Assembly (NCBI RefSeq): GCF_905475395.1
Contig: NC_058342.1
Coordinates: 36,860,140 to 36,924,139 of the forward strand
From: Chrysoperla carnea
Lineage: Eukaryota > Arthropoda > Insecta > Neuroptera > Chrysopidae
Direction of reading: 5' to 3'
Length of the DNA: 64,000 nt
Under the pieces are notes generated by a model. It saw only the letters and a program-made list of their open reading frames with translations, ran no database searches and was not told the origin of the DNA. The stretch's first letter is position 1. Each line of letters starts with the position of its first letter. Below, one piece after another: positions 26,591 through 37,329 of the stretch. The position numbers and the translations under genes are program-made.

Positions 26591-27946
26591 ACTAAAATCA
26601 CTGTCAAAATAGGAATTATCTTCGTCCAAATTCTGTTTATCATAAAATCTTGGATTAGTGGAACGTAACATTGAAGCGGGAGGTGCAACTGGATCTGGGA
26701 ATGTTAAAACTGGTGCATTGTTGTTAGTGTCTCCTGAATCGTAGCCAACCATCATGTAATCACGCATTGAACCTTCGTCATTCATCACATCCTCGTCACC
26801 ATTGGTTTCATATGCGTATTTGGATGAAGCATGTCTGCGTGAATTCAGATCCCCACCCGATGCTTTTAGTACAGCTGCTCGTGCAGCCATCTCCTCGGCT
26901 AAACGTTGTTGTTGTAATTCACGAGCTCGTTCAGTGCGAATTAATTCCTAGAAACAAATTCTGTTAATTAATCAAATAATCGAATCTAGGAGTCAGGACA
27001 GTTTGCGCAGCCGATCGACATCCATAACTGCATCAAATTTTTTCTTATTTTTATGTGCTGAAAACACTTTTGAAAACACAAAGATAAATTTTGTTATTTG
27101 TTGTCAATTGATTTCAGCACTTAAAAATAAGAAAGAAAAACTTAAGAGTAGCTTTGGACCTTGACGGCTACGAAATATAGCCTGGCTTCTAGAGGAATTA
27201 GACTTAACGTAAGCCATACTTTTAAATGTTGGAAACTTCCACTGTGTGGGGTTTGATTAATATTACGACCAACATAGCCGCCAGATAAACGGAATTGTGT
27301 CTGACGACGATTTGAAGGTGCGTTACCCATTAGAAAACCATTACGTGTTGAATCCCCGTACAGTCGTATTACTTCTTCCATGGCACGATTACGTTCTGGA
27401 TGACTGATAACACGGGCACGTGGTGCTTTGTGTACAACACGACCATACACCGGTCGATATCCACGATATCCAACACGCATTCTAAGTCAAAATTTTCAGA
27501 TTTTAAGGTCATGATTTAAGAATTCATGGCAAATTTTACTCAGTAATTTTGGCATGCATTCTTTTAAATCTTTAGTGCATGAAAACATTGTAAACTTACC
27601 CTCCTAGACTACGGGAACGCGCATATGTATCAAATGGTGCTTGCCAAACATTGTTTATAAATGGATCTCGGTACGATGGTATTTCATTGGTCATTTCCGC
27701 AGCACGCGATTGACGCTTAGAAAATCGCCACATGGCACGTAATTGATCACAACTTGGTTCTCCAGCTGGGGTATCATCTGATGACGACTTTGAATTTAAT
27801 ACTTCTCCTGCAAGAACACCACTCGCTGTGTTTGTACCTGGTGCAGTGCCTGGGACAATTGTACCAGGACGTGGTCGAGCCCAGGTTGTATTTATGCAAA
27901 CCCATAAAAAGATGCATACAGACAGCACGCTTCGGATATGAATCAT
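26591..27946 (-). CDS. secreted protein of unknown identity, possibly a prohormone-like precursor (3' end uncertain)
   Basis: Three exons join in frame: 27946-27600, 27481-27220 and 26947-26591, giving 322 residues so far. The first 23 residues form a clear signal peptide (hydrophobic SVLSVCIFLWVCI, cleavage likely after TTWA). The mature part is basic and Tyr/Arg/Gly-rich. It has one Cys outside the signal (in PSCDQLRAMWRFSKR), Lys-Arg and Arg-Arg pairs (FSKRQS, SNRRQTQ, NSRRHA), a helical ERARELQQQRLAEEMAARAA stretch and an acidic C-terminal part. At 26590 a good donor (AGT|GTAAGT) suggests a further exon. Without splicing, the frame stops at 26570-26572. A TTTTGTAG just before the ATG may be an acceptor for a 5' UTR intron. 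I do not recognise the family. Open coding frames across two introns, with a signal peptide, make the gene itself convincing. Confidence 0.8.
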
Positions 27947-29210
27947 CTACAAAATCCAATTTTGCAGATTAGAAAAACATCATTTACGATACGACATCAT
28001 TCTGGTGGTTGATTCACACCAAACAACATTAAAACAACGAAAACATTTGAGTCAAGTCATCTAAAAATTAGACCCACACATGGTCGCTCAAAGTCGCAAT
28101 GCTTATCAGAATCACCCAAGTGTCAAACTCTAATCAGAATCACCCACTTGGTGTATCTTAATTCGATTTTTTAGTTTCCAACTTGCCTTTTGGCAAATAG
28201 ACTTTCATTTTTTTAGCAGAAAGATGATTTCTAGTGAATAAGTCCCCAAATTAGCTTCTAGAAACAAATTCCTCTCTAGAATAATTACTCCGTTAATAAA
28301 AAAGGCATATTGTTGGCACTATATTACCGCTTGTCAACCAAAAAATTGTGCAAACTTGTGACCGTTGTGTTAGCGCAAGTCTAGAGCACAAATTATTTGT
28401 CAGCTATCAAATTGACATTGCTCAGCGTATGTTGGTAAGACTTTTCTTCCAAGACCTACGCATCACGGATTGCTTTAGCTCACGTTTCATGGTTTCACCT
28501 CATTCTTTAACCTATTTACCTCCACAAAAAATTTTCCATTTGCTATGAAAAATAAGTTTTCATAGTTCAAGAATCAAAGAAAAATGAATTTTTCTTGCTA
28601 CAAATACAGTTCTACTCGAAGAATATTTTGATCTTCCTTGTAAATTCTAATAGCAAGAAAAATATTCTTGATTCAAGAAAAAACTTTTTGTCGCGTTGCC
28701 TTCGTCTTTGTGCGGTCATGTTTAAAGCTTTAAGCTCCTATTTATTAGTAAATAGTTTGAGATTGGATAGTTTATTTTTAGATGGCTTTGTATAAAATGG
28801 GATGTGATAATATTATCATTTATGTATTTTTGTTCAATACATTTTTTGTTTGTATGAAAAGTTTTGTAAATGAAAATGGATTATTATTATAATCTGGCAT
28901 GCATGTACATTTACATGTAAGTACTTTACATCAATTTAACTATTTATTTATACTTTATAGCATGCACAATATAAAAACACTGCTAATGATTCCACTCAAA
29001 CATTAATTCCTGTTTGGCATTACAGGAGTTAAGGGGAGTATGTTTGTTTCTAAATTTCTATATTATCTCGTATCTTTCAAACAACTCGATTGCTGTCGAT
29101 ATTTAAGGTATGATTATATTCGTCTTAAAAACCCAACTGTCCATAGATAGGTGTTTAAAAAGAACAAAATGACGGATTTTGGGTGCGAAATAGTAATACG
29201 TTAATAAAAC
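27947..29210. other. upstream region of the secreted-protein gene; no other gene
   Basis: An imperfect inverted repeat (TTTTTCTTGCTA near 28590 against TAGCAAGAAAAAT near 28650) lies inside. No core promoter could be assigned with confidence. Short frames are featureless. Confidence 0.35.
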
Positions 29211-29215
29211 CAGGT

Positions 29216-29550
29216 GTAAACAAACAGTTGACTGAGTTAATTGTTGAAATAGCATGTAAGGACAGTGTTGATTACAGTGGTTTGCAAGATGGGTCCTACG
29301 GATCCAAGACCCCATTGACCTATGTTGGTCATTTACGAACTTGATGTCACTTTTTACGATCCGAGCACTATATTAAAATTTCAGCTTGATAATTTTTGTT
29401 CGTTTTTGAGTTATCGTGTTGTCAGACAGACGGTAGTTATATGAACACCTATGCCATAATTTTGCTCGTAGAATCAATATTCTTAAGCGTTACAAACTTG
29501 GGACTAAACTTAGTATACCTTGATATATTTCTTATATACATGGTATAAAA
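29216..29550 (+). repeat. TACCATGTATA-family repeat (copy 2, internally deleted)
   Basis: It starts CAAACAGTTGACTGAGTTAA and keeps AGACCCCATTGACCTATGTT, the TTGAGTTATCGTGTTGTCAG tract, and the right end TATACATGGTATAAAA. The central third present at 35640-35820 is missing. Confidence 0.75.
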
Positions 29551-29954
29551 ATTAACCAAAACTATTTAGCAGGATATCAAAATAAAGGAAATTACATTCC
29601 AAAAGATCATAAAAATGCATTTTTGTTTACGTTTTGTTCCCTTAGAAAAACAAAAGATGATTTTTATACCACTTTTCACTCTCTTAAAACTATCAGAGAG
29701 AGTTGATATGATATTCGGATCAATAATCCTACTCTTTAAAGCTCCAAATATATTTGCAACCTTCTGTTTTTTATAGCTTCATAGAAAAGCCTCTGGAAAC
29801 TACAGTCAGGAAAATCAACCTCTTAAATCTGTAGACCGTACTTTGAAACGTAAAAATGATAAATTGAAAATTTTTTTCTCATTCGATTACAATAACTTCT
29901 ACTGATATGATTTTTGAAATAATGAGAGTGGAAGTTAAAACAGAAACACCATTT

Positions 29955-30425
29955 AATGTAGAAAACGAAGCATTTGACTCGGGAAAAACTCCGTGCTCCG
30001 ATTTTAATGGAGCCTGTGAAAAATGTTTATCTGAGTGTCCTCAACAAAATCATATTCATGAGAACTGGGGATGAATTTTCGATTTACCCCCATGGGGTAG
30101 GGAAGAAGTTCCCTATTCCCGAACACCATACTCTCTTTAGTTAACATTTTCTTGACATTTTTTATCTAACGTCACTCTTTTCGAGATATAAGCATTTGAA
30201 AAAAAAAGTATGTGGAAATTTCGCCAAAAACTAGTTACTGACGAAAAGTATTTTGTGGTTCCGGTCCTGAGAATATGGTGTCCGGGAGTAGGAAACTGCC
30301 GCTTCACCCCATAGGCGTAAATCGAAAAAGCACAAGGTCTCATGAATATGATTTTGTTGAGGAACTCAGATAAAATCAACTGGCGCGGAGTTTTTCCTGA
30401 GTCAAATGCTTCGTTTCCTACATTA
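29955..30425. mobile_element. foldback element with about 160-bp inverted arms
   Basis: Left arm 29955-30134 pairs with 30270-30425. Shared blocks are AACGAAGCATTTGACTC, TCCTCAACAAAATCATATTC followed by ATGAGA, TCGATTTACSCC..ATGGGGT and ACACCATA. The arms are more diverged than those of the 24234 element. An open frame read on - (30137-30442) is a by-product of the right arm. Confidence 0.82.
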
Positions 30426-30747
30426 ACACAGCATACGAACAAGTTAGAGCTTTAAACATGTTGAGCTTTATTTAAAATAATTGTATAAAGGATTTAAAGC
30501 GATGTGATTGTGGATGTGTTGAATGTTGATAGAATTACAAACAGAACGTAGGTATTTTATTTATTTACAATTGACTTAATATATTTTTCATTATATTTTC
30601 ATTTTCATTCGAAATATTATTTTCAAATTTTCAAAAGGTTGTTGATATTTGTAATTGATGCAGTAGTCATTAAAAATTTATTAATTGTAGTCAGTAGAGT
30701 TCAATATTCACTTTCAGTTTAAAAATTACGTGCAAATTTGGTTATTG

Positions 30748-31172
30748 GTTAGGTTAGGTTAGGTTAGAGTGGCTGTCCTGGGGTGGGACACATTTAAACC
30801 ATAGGGTCCGTTGTGATACCGAAAGAGGGTTGGCCCATCTCCGGCCACTACTCCATGAACCATTTGGGCTTCAGGTCGGAGAGGTCGTTAAAGAGAGGCT
30901 GGCTCAAGTAAGAACATCTCCTCATGACAAGGGCTGGGCAGTGATCAGCGATAAATTCGTGATCAGCGCACAAAATAACCTCTTCGAAGTATTTTCAGCC
31001 GATTGCAAATTTTTTCGTCTCGATTTTGACTACGTGCGACTGGTTTATTATTTCAGCTCCTCAATTATTTTAGAGAGTTGGAACACAGTCGGTGGCAATC
31101 GAACCTTTACCCATAGGAATATTGCGTAAAGTAGTTAAGCTGTTAATCAACTGAACCCTTAGAATAGCTTCA
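30748..31172 (-). mobile_element. tRNA-headed SINE fused to a LINE 3' end
   Basis: Read on the minus strand: a diverged tRNA-like head (TTCAGTTGATTAACAGC, then box B GGTTCGATTGCC), a body with AATTGAGGAGCTGAAATAAT, then from about 30955 a segment matching the LINE copy at 5850-6074. That segment includes CACTGCCCAGCCCTTGTCAT, TTACTTGAGCCAGCCTCTC, GGTATCACAACGGACCC and a TAACCTAACCTAACC end. The coding tail of the LINE is shortened by an internal deletion of about 44 bases. The plus-strand frame 30830-31129 is antisense to it. Confidence 0.8.
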
Positions 31173-31511
31173 TTAATCATCACACTAACAACCTGAAATA
31201 TTTTCAACATATTTTACAAAATAAATAAAAAAAGTTAGTAGACGAATTTTCAAAGAGTTTTTCATTTCTTTTTGAACTTTTTTAAAAAACGCAAATATTA
31301 TATTTTATAGAAATTTTGTTATTAGCCAATAGAAGTACTGTTTAGGGTTGTTACGAGCATACGGATACGTCCAATACAACTCTTCTGACGAAAATATTGA
31401 TAGTCTTTAAAGTTGAAGGGATCACTCAAAATAGGTTAACATTAAGCTAAATCACTCGCGTATTGGCTTCTGGCTTGGCATGTGGAGTAGATGAGGCGTT
31501 TTGATTCATCA
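31173..31511. other. no supported gene
   Basis: AT-rich spacer between the SINE and a Helitron-like element. GGCATGTGGAGTAGATGAGG at 31478-31497 recurs near 57852 and, in part, 40370. Confidence 0.4.
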
Positions 31512-31878
31512 TCACTACATAGTATAAAACAAAGTCGCTTTCTCCGTCCCTATGTCCCTTTGTATGCTTAAATCTTTGAAACTACGCAACGGATTTTGAT
31601 GCGGTTTTTTTTAATAAATAGAGTGATTCAAGAGGAAGGTTTATATGTATAATAACATCCATTAGTAGAGAAGTACTGCTATTTTTGAGGTTAATAGTTA
31701 AAAATGTAAAAAGTAAATAAGAAAAAATGTAGTGTATGTAATGAATAAATCAAAACTACTGGATCGATTTTAATCACATAGGTTATATATTTTATACCCG
31801 TGCGAAGCCAGACACAGTTTTTCTGTAGTGTATTTAGTATCAGCATTGCACCCGTGCGAAGCCGGGGCGGGTCGCTAG
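31512..31878 (+). mobile_element. non-autonomous Helitron-like element
   Basis: It begins TCACTACATAGTATAAAACA followed by AAGTCGC. An interior block ACTACGCAACGGATTTTGAT follows. It ends CCCGTGCGAAGCCGGGGCGG followed by GTCGCTAGT: a 5' TC, a GC-rich hairpin-forming 3' region and a terminal CTAG before T. These are the hallmarks of Helitrons. The CCCGTGCGAAGCC motif also occurs about 57 bases earlier (31797), suggesting a doubled 3' end. No Rep/helicase is present. Confidence 0.62.
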
Positions 31879-32394
31879 TTTTTAATATTTTAAATTGAGC
31901 ACCTTTTATAAAGAGTCGGGTATGAGTGACTCATAAATAAAATTATTCCATACTGTTGTCACAAATAGTGCATGGATATGCAAAATATGGACTTGACTAT
32001 AACACGGTCGAGCTTCCTTAAGAAAAATGCCATTTGAATCTCTTAAGATTGACTGATTTAAAAGAGTCATTATTGAATTTGAACATATAAAGTAAATATT
32101 TGTCATGTGCCAACAATTGCCTATACGAAATATTATATAAACAGCTTGTGCAAATATGAAACCAATATGTAAACATACTCCTGATCACTGATCACTGATT
32201 ACTAATCAGATCACTGACTACGTAGTGAGCTTTAGGTTATTTAATTCTGTACAATGAATGAATAACAATAATACCAACACCGTTCTGATGTATTTTTAAC
32301 GGACAAATACAAGATTCAAACTCCTCTAATACCGACAATTGTAGTTTTTATGGTTCTATACATGGGCGTCGTCGAGGGGGGGGGGTTTAAAGTG

Positions 32395-32500
32395 GGGGTA
32401 TGAGTGACTCATAGATAAAATTATTTTCTACTTTTAAGTACAATAAAAGCTGGTCCCTTAAAAAGTATTTTTTATGAAAAATAATTTTGTATTTTGTTAA
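32395..32500 (-). repeat. fragment of the AAGCTTTTATTGTACT repeat family
   Basis: ACTCATAGATAAAATTATTT followed by TCTACTT and AGTACAATAAAAGC...AAAAAGTATTTTT is the reverse complement of blocks seen at 40255-40330, 57720-57790 and 60287-60370. A smaller piece precedes it at 31905-31960. Confidence 0.7.
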
Positions 32501-32567
32501 TCGTAATTTTTAAACTGTATATCACGTGACCTAAAACGCGGGTAAGCCTTGCTGTGATGTCATATCG

Positions 32568-33715
32568 GTATGAGTCATAGACCATCAATTAGTTCAGTGT
32601 AGACAGCTGTGTATAATATATCCATAGATAATAAGTATTTATATTTATTATAATCAAATGTCTATGAATATATCTGCCAAACTTATTTGTGTTATTTCGT
32701 GTAATGATACCCATATTACGTCATCAAATTGGATGCCTGCGTTTTTGACAGTTTAAAAAAGGTTTAAAATTTAAGTTTTTGGCAAGAAAGTTTGTGTATT
32801 TCTCCGAAATAAATTTTTGGTGGCTTTTTATTAGAAAAATCAACATTTTGAAGTATTATTTCAAAAATAGTGGAATACCCTATTAATCATAAGAACTGTT
32901 CGTTGTTATAGTTGACTTTGACTGTAGATAAACTAGACTGGATATTAGAAACTATTGCAGAATGGGTAGAATGGGTATTATAAAAATAGATGAAAATTAA
33001 TTGTTATACTAATTTTCATTAAAAGTTGTAACGTTCGTTGTTTTTCCAATCGAATCCTTTATTGAGTTTGTATTTCCGGTATCACAAAGTGAACAAAACA
33101 TGTTCGTATTAAATGAGTATTTCAGCTCCATTGATTTAAGAGGTCAATCGTCAATATGGTGATTGTGTTTGTGATGGTCAATCAAATACTTTTATCACAT
33201 TGCTATAGCTTTTCTTTTTTCATTTTTGCATATAAAAAAGAAAATGGAAAGCCATTGTAATCAAATCAGAGATAATCTAGACACAAAATTGCTGTTTTTT
33301 ATTAATAGATCGAAAAAATTTCTGTAATATTGTCCCATTTTTGAACGCCAGGGCTTAAACTTCTGGACCGAACCAACTCTTCTATAGTCGACAAACTCAA
33401 CTTAAACAACTCGTAATAGGATATTCCACTATTTTTGAAAAAGTACTTCAAAATGTTGATTTTGCTAATAAAAAGCCACCAAACTTTCTTGCCAAAAACT
33501 TAAATTTTAAACCTTTTTTAAACTGTCAAAAACGCAGGCATCCAATTTGATGACGTAATATTTGTATCACTATACGAAATAACACAAATAAGTTTGATAG
33601 ACATATATTATATATTCATAGACATCTGATTATAATAAATATAAATACTTATTATCTATGGATATATTATACCTAGCTGTCTACACTGAACTAACTAATG
33701 GTCTATGATTCATAC
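32568..33715. mobile_element. large foldback element with about 300-bp inverted arms
   Basis: Left arm 32568-32885 and right arm 33414-33715 are inverted copies. Shared blocks include GTATGARTCATAGACCAT, TTCAGTGTAGACAGCT, ATCCATAGATAATAAGTATT, ATTACGTCATCAAATTGGAT and AAAATCAACATTTTGAAGTA. The left arm has an extra 23 bases near 32798. The spacer (32886-33413) is non-coding and begins with a GTTATAGTTGACTTTGACTG motif like the pogo-type ends. A solo arm lies at 26089-26330. The very long arms recall foldback or MITE-type elements; no transposase is present. Confidence 0.88.
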
Positions 33716-34190
33716 AGCTATTTTTTAAAATTATATTAAGTTTCCTTAATGGTACCAATACAGAATTATTAAATTTTCTAAACTAAATAAAAGAATATAT
33801 TTATTTTTCTGTTTTTTTTTTCTTCATGATTTTGGCTCCAATGTTCTAACAAGACTACAATTTTGAAAGTATTTTCCGCTCTGGGCATTACCTAAGAAAC
33901 CCCTTAGAATAAACCCAGCACTGTACCTACCAGGCCTGGTACCTACTACCTACAAAGTGAGCAGTTTATAAAATGAAAAGCTGTTGTAGCATAATTAATA
34001 AAGTTTTTATTAGGAATGGGATACTTGTTTTTATCAGTCACACTGTTGACTGCTCTAAATCAAATATGATTGTTATTGCGTGGGTGTGCGAATGAATTGT
34101 GAATGAAATGTGAGACGATTTCTCTTCTTATTCTTATGCATGCTTTTCCTAAAAAAATCTTGTTTTTAAAAATGATTTTATTTAGTTTTT
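33716..34190. other. no supported gene
   Basis: AT-rich, with short CCTACCAGG/CCTGGTACC-type words near 33930. Nothing else recognised. Confidence 0.4.
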
Positions 34191-34815
34191 ATACCCTATA
34201 TATGAAATATATCAGAGTATATTAAGTGTAGTCCCAACTTTGTAACTAGAGCTTAAAAATATTGATGCTAGAAATTTGATAAAGGTATTCGTAAAATTAA
34301 CCTAATTACTCCATTTCCATCCATCAACACAATAACTCAAAAACGAAAAGAAATATCGAGTAGAGGTTTGTTTAAATCGTGCTTAGGACATAAAAAGTGA
34401 ATTTAAGTTCAAAGTCTTGGATCCGTAGGAAATTTGGTCTTTAATGAGGTTTAACCTCCGTTTCTCTGATATATACGCCTATAACAGAGGCCACACACAT
34501 CATTATTTGTTAATCTTTATTTATTTAATTACAAACATATTTTACAATTACATTTTGATGTGGGTGGAGTCGGTTACTTCGTTCTTATCAAAGCGACGAC
34601 AATGTGATCAATTCTGTACTCCCATTAATTAAAAAATTGTTCACATTGCCGCTGCCTGGATTCGAACCCGCAACCTAAGTCTAAATGGACAAACAGTCGA
34701 AGACAAACGCCTTAGACCGCTCGGCTATTTAGGCTCTACCAAAAGAGATAGAACAAAAGTATCAGCGTAAAAAATGTTTCTTATAAAAAATTAAACTTTC
34801 GTTTGAAACAATTTT
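34191..34815 (-). repeat. TACCATGTATA-family repeat (copy 3), split by a SINE
   Basis: Left part 34191-34437 and right part 34741-34815 are reverse-complement matches to consecutive parts of the family. The left part has TATATGAAATATATCAGAGT, ACAATAACTCAAAAACGAAA and TTGGATCCGTAGG. The right part has AGAGATAGAACAAAAGT and AAAAAATGTTTCTTAT. The SINE at 34438-34740 interrupts them. Confidence 0.78.
34438..34740 (-). mobile_element. tRNA-Leu-like SINE, copy 1 (nested)
   Basis: On the minus strand it starts GAGCCTAAATAGCCGAGCGG followed by TCTAAGGCG (box A), then GCGGGTTCGAATCCAGGCAG (box B). The body has GATCACATTGTCGTCGCTT and GATAAGAACGAAGTAACCGA, and it ends in the CGGAGGTTAAAC block. Same family as 37052 and 57047. 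It sits inside another repeat. Confidence 0.9.
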
Positions 34816-35560
34816 TTCGGAAATAACTTTTTTTTCCTCTGAAAGCTATAAAAGATAGTAAGTTAAAAGGGGTTAATACTTTTGGGAGAAAATTCGTGGG
34901 TACTTTGAACCATTTTTGTGAATCTTTAAACGGAGCCAGCTGCCTATTTTGACGACGCTCATGAAAGCACAATTTTCTTTGATACATTGATTTGTCATTG
35001 TTTTTTATTCAAAGTCATGACTTGTTGCTAGAGCGAGCTTACGTATAGAGGTGATTATTAATTTGTTAAAACATCAACAATATATATATAAATAATAATA
35101 TTATTTTTAATAATTTATCTGACGTTTAAATAAAAATATTCCTATTTATAAAAAGAGGAAGATTGGGGATGGAGAATGGAGGATGGTGGTTGTTTGGTTA
35201 CGCTTTGATGAGGTGCGGGAAATGAAAATAAATTTTAATGAATAATTTTGTATAAATTATTGATTTTATTCAATATTATTATTGTTTTAAAAATAAAATT
35301 TTCCATTATTTTAATTGTTTTTCCGGAGATATTGAAATTGTTTTAAAACATTCAAACAAGTCAACCAAAAATACGTTTAAAAATGCTCTTATTCCAATTG
35401 AGTTCCATGTCTGTTCGTATTGATATTTCAAATTGTTTTGGTAAGGTTATAAAAATACTAATTTTCTTGATTTTCCATACAGTTAAGTAGCAAAATGTTT
35501 CGTGTATATTTAACAGAGGTTCAAGTAAGAGAAAAACTTGAATAAAGCTTAAAATAAGTG
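34816..35560. other. no supported gene
   Basis: AT-rich; short frames on both strands are featureless. Confidence 0.4.
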
Positions 35561-35569
35561 AAAACAAAC

Positions 35570-36090
35570 AATTGACTGAGTTAATTGTTGAAATACCATG
35601 TATAGACAGTGTTGATTACTCTATCATATTACACATACATACATGTCACACATATATAATTGATATTCCCTTATAATACATACTATACAATTTACGCATA
35701 ATTTGCGCCTTCACGGGTAAACAGTGATTTTTAGGAAAAAATGTTTCAAACAAAAGTTGTTTATTTTTTGATAAGGAACATTTTTTACATTTAAACTTTT
35801 GCTCTATCTCTAACGGTTTACATGAGGGGAAGATCCAATTGACCTATGTTGCTCATTTACGAACTCGACCTCACTTTTTGCTTCCTGAGTACGTTGTAAA
35901 TTTATTTTTGAGTTATCGTGTTTACAGACGGACGGACGGACGAACGGACAACCGGGAATGGACTAATTACGTATTTTTATGAACACCTATACCAAAATTT
36001 TGTTGATAGCATCAATATTTGTAAGATCTAGTTACAAACTTGTGACTAAACTTAGTATACCTTGGTATATTTCATATATACATGGTAAAA
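35570..36090 (+). repeat. TACCATGTATA-bounded dispersed repeat, most complete copy
   Basis: It runs from AACAATTGACTGAGTTAATT, through ATACCATGTATAGACAGTG near the left end, to TTTCATATATACATGGTA at 36089. TACCATGTATA and TATACATGGTA form short inverted ends. A tract of ACGGACGGACGGACG-type repeats (35935-35955) follows GAGTTATCGTGTTTACAG. No coding frame. Probably a non-autonomous DNA element of unknown superfamily. Confidence 0.82.
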
Positions 36091-37034
36091 TAGTAATAAT
36101 TAAAATTTGCTTAGTTTTTCTAAACTTCGAATAATTTATAAACATGTGTCAAAAAAATTTTATCCACATAGATAATTTACGAAAGTTGTCAAGAGAGTTG
36201 ACGTGGGTAGAGATTGAGAAACTGTTAAAGTGTTATGTAAGAAATTTTTCTAGGTTACGTAAAAACAAATAGATAGAAATGAAATAATAATAATTTTCAT
36301 AGATAATGTCAAGATCAGAATCAGATCATTCAGATTCACATTTCGTATATGTTTACGTTGTTAGAAAAATGGATAAAGCTTGTATGCAACCCAAAGTAAA
36401 TGAACGTAACACACGATCATTTTTTAAGGTAGTACAAGCGCCAAGAAAAGTTTCGACTTGTGATTGAAACTATTTATATCCTATTTTCAATTTCATGAAT
36501 GTAGGCGAAAAATAACAATAAAACTATTTAATATCTGCCTTGGTTTTAGAAATATCAAAAGCTAAATAATTAAACAAAATTTTGAGTCCCTACTACCATG
36601 CTCATACATCCTTAATTAATCAGACACAACGGTTTATTTTTGTTTTCAATAATTTATTAAGGTTTAGACTTTTATTTTAATTGTTAGTTTTGGAGTCATT
36701 TATTTATTTAAAAATAACTTAGTTAAACTTCATATAAAAAAAAAATCAATCCTTTTATATTGCCTTGGCGCTCACACATCCTTAAATATTTTCAATCACA
36801 CAAGATGTCATTGCCAACTATTAAATAATGAAATATATTTGAAGTGTTACATAATTATGGGAAAATATTTCAATAATTATAAATTGTCAATTTACAAAGC
36901 GAAGAATTTGTTTTTATATGCATGGGCGTGCCAACGTGGGGAAAATATAGTATATTTTTCATTACGCGACTAAAGCTTACCGAACGATTTATATATATTT
37001 TCGTATTTTATTATTTTCAGAGAAAATAAGAAAG
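36091..37034. other. intergenic, no supported gene
   Basis: A short block GCTCATACATCCTTAA (36600) recurs at 55001 and, diverged, at 36771 (GCTCACACATCCTTAAA), pointing to another decayed repeat. Confidence 0.45.
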
Positions 37035-37051
37035 TTACATGTCTGAAATGC

Positions 37052-37329
37052 AACCGGTTCAGTGGTCTAGCGGTCTAAGGTGTTGTTCTTTGACCCTCTT
37101 GCTACTGAAGGAAGGTTGTGGGTTCAAATCCAGGCAGCGGCAGTGTGAACAATTAAAAAATTAATGGGGGGACGTTGAAATTGATCACATTGTCGTCGCT
37201 TAGATAAGAACGAAGTAACCCATAAACGGATGTAGTTAAATAAATAAAGATTAACAAAAAATGATGTGGGTAACTTCTGTTATAGGCATATGTCAGAAAA
37301 ACGGAGGTTAAACTCAATTATTATTATTA
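37052..37329 (+). mobile_element. tRNA-Leu-like SINE, copy 2, with 17-bp target-site duplication
   Basis: The head has GTCTAGCGGTCTAAGGTG (box A) and GTGGGTTCAAATCCAGGCAG (box B). The body has TGATCACATTGTCGTCGCTT and AATAAAGATTAACAAA, and it ends in (ATT)n. TTACATGTCTGAAATGC flanks it perfectly on both sides (37035-37051 and 37330-37346), the signature of target-primed insertion. Confidence 0.95.

Noticed and set aside
30137-30442. 101-codon minus-strand frame
   Set aside because: It is formed by the right arm of a foldback element.
30740-30770. Telomeric (TTAGG)n array
   Set aside because: Only a few GGTTA units, placed exactly at the 3' end of a LINE/SINE, so they are part of that element.
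30830-31129. 99-codon plus-strand frame
   Set aside because: It is antisense to a LINE/SINE chimera.
34444-34632. Plus-strand frame
   Set aside because: It is antisense to a tRNA-Leu-like SINE.
34640-34740. tRNA gene (Leu-type box A and box B)
   Set aside because: The cloverleaf is not closed, and the same sequence continues into a body shared with 37052 and 57047, so it is a SINE head.
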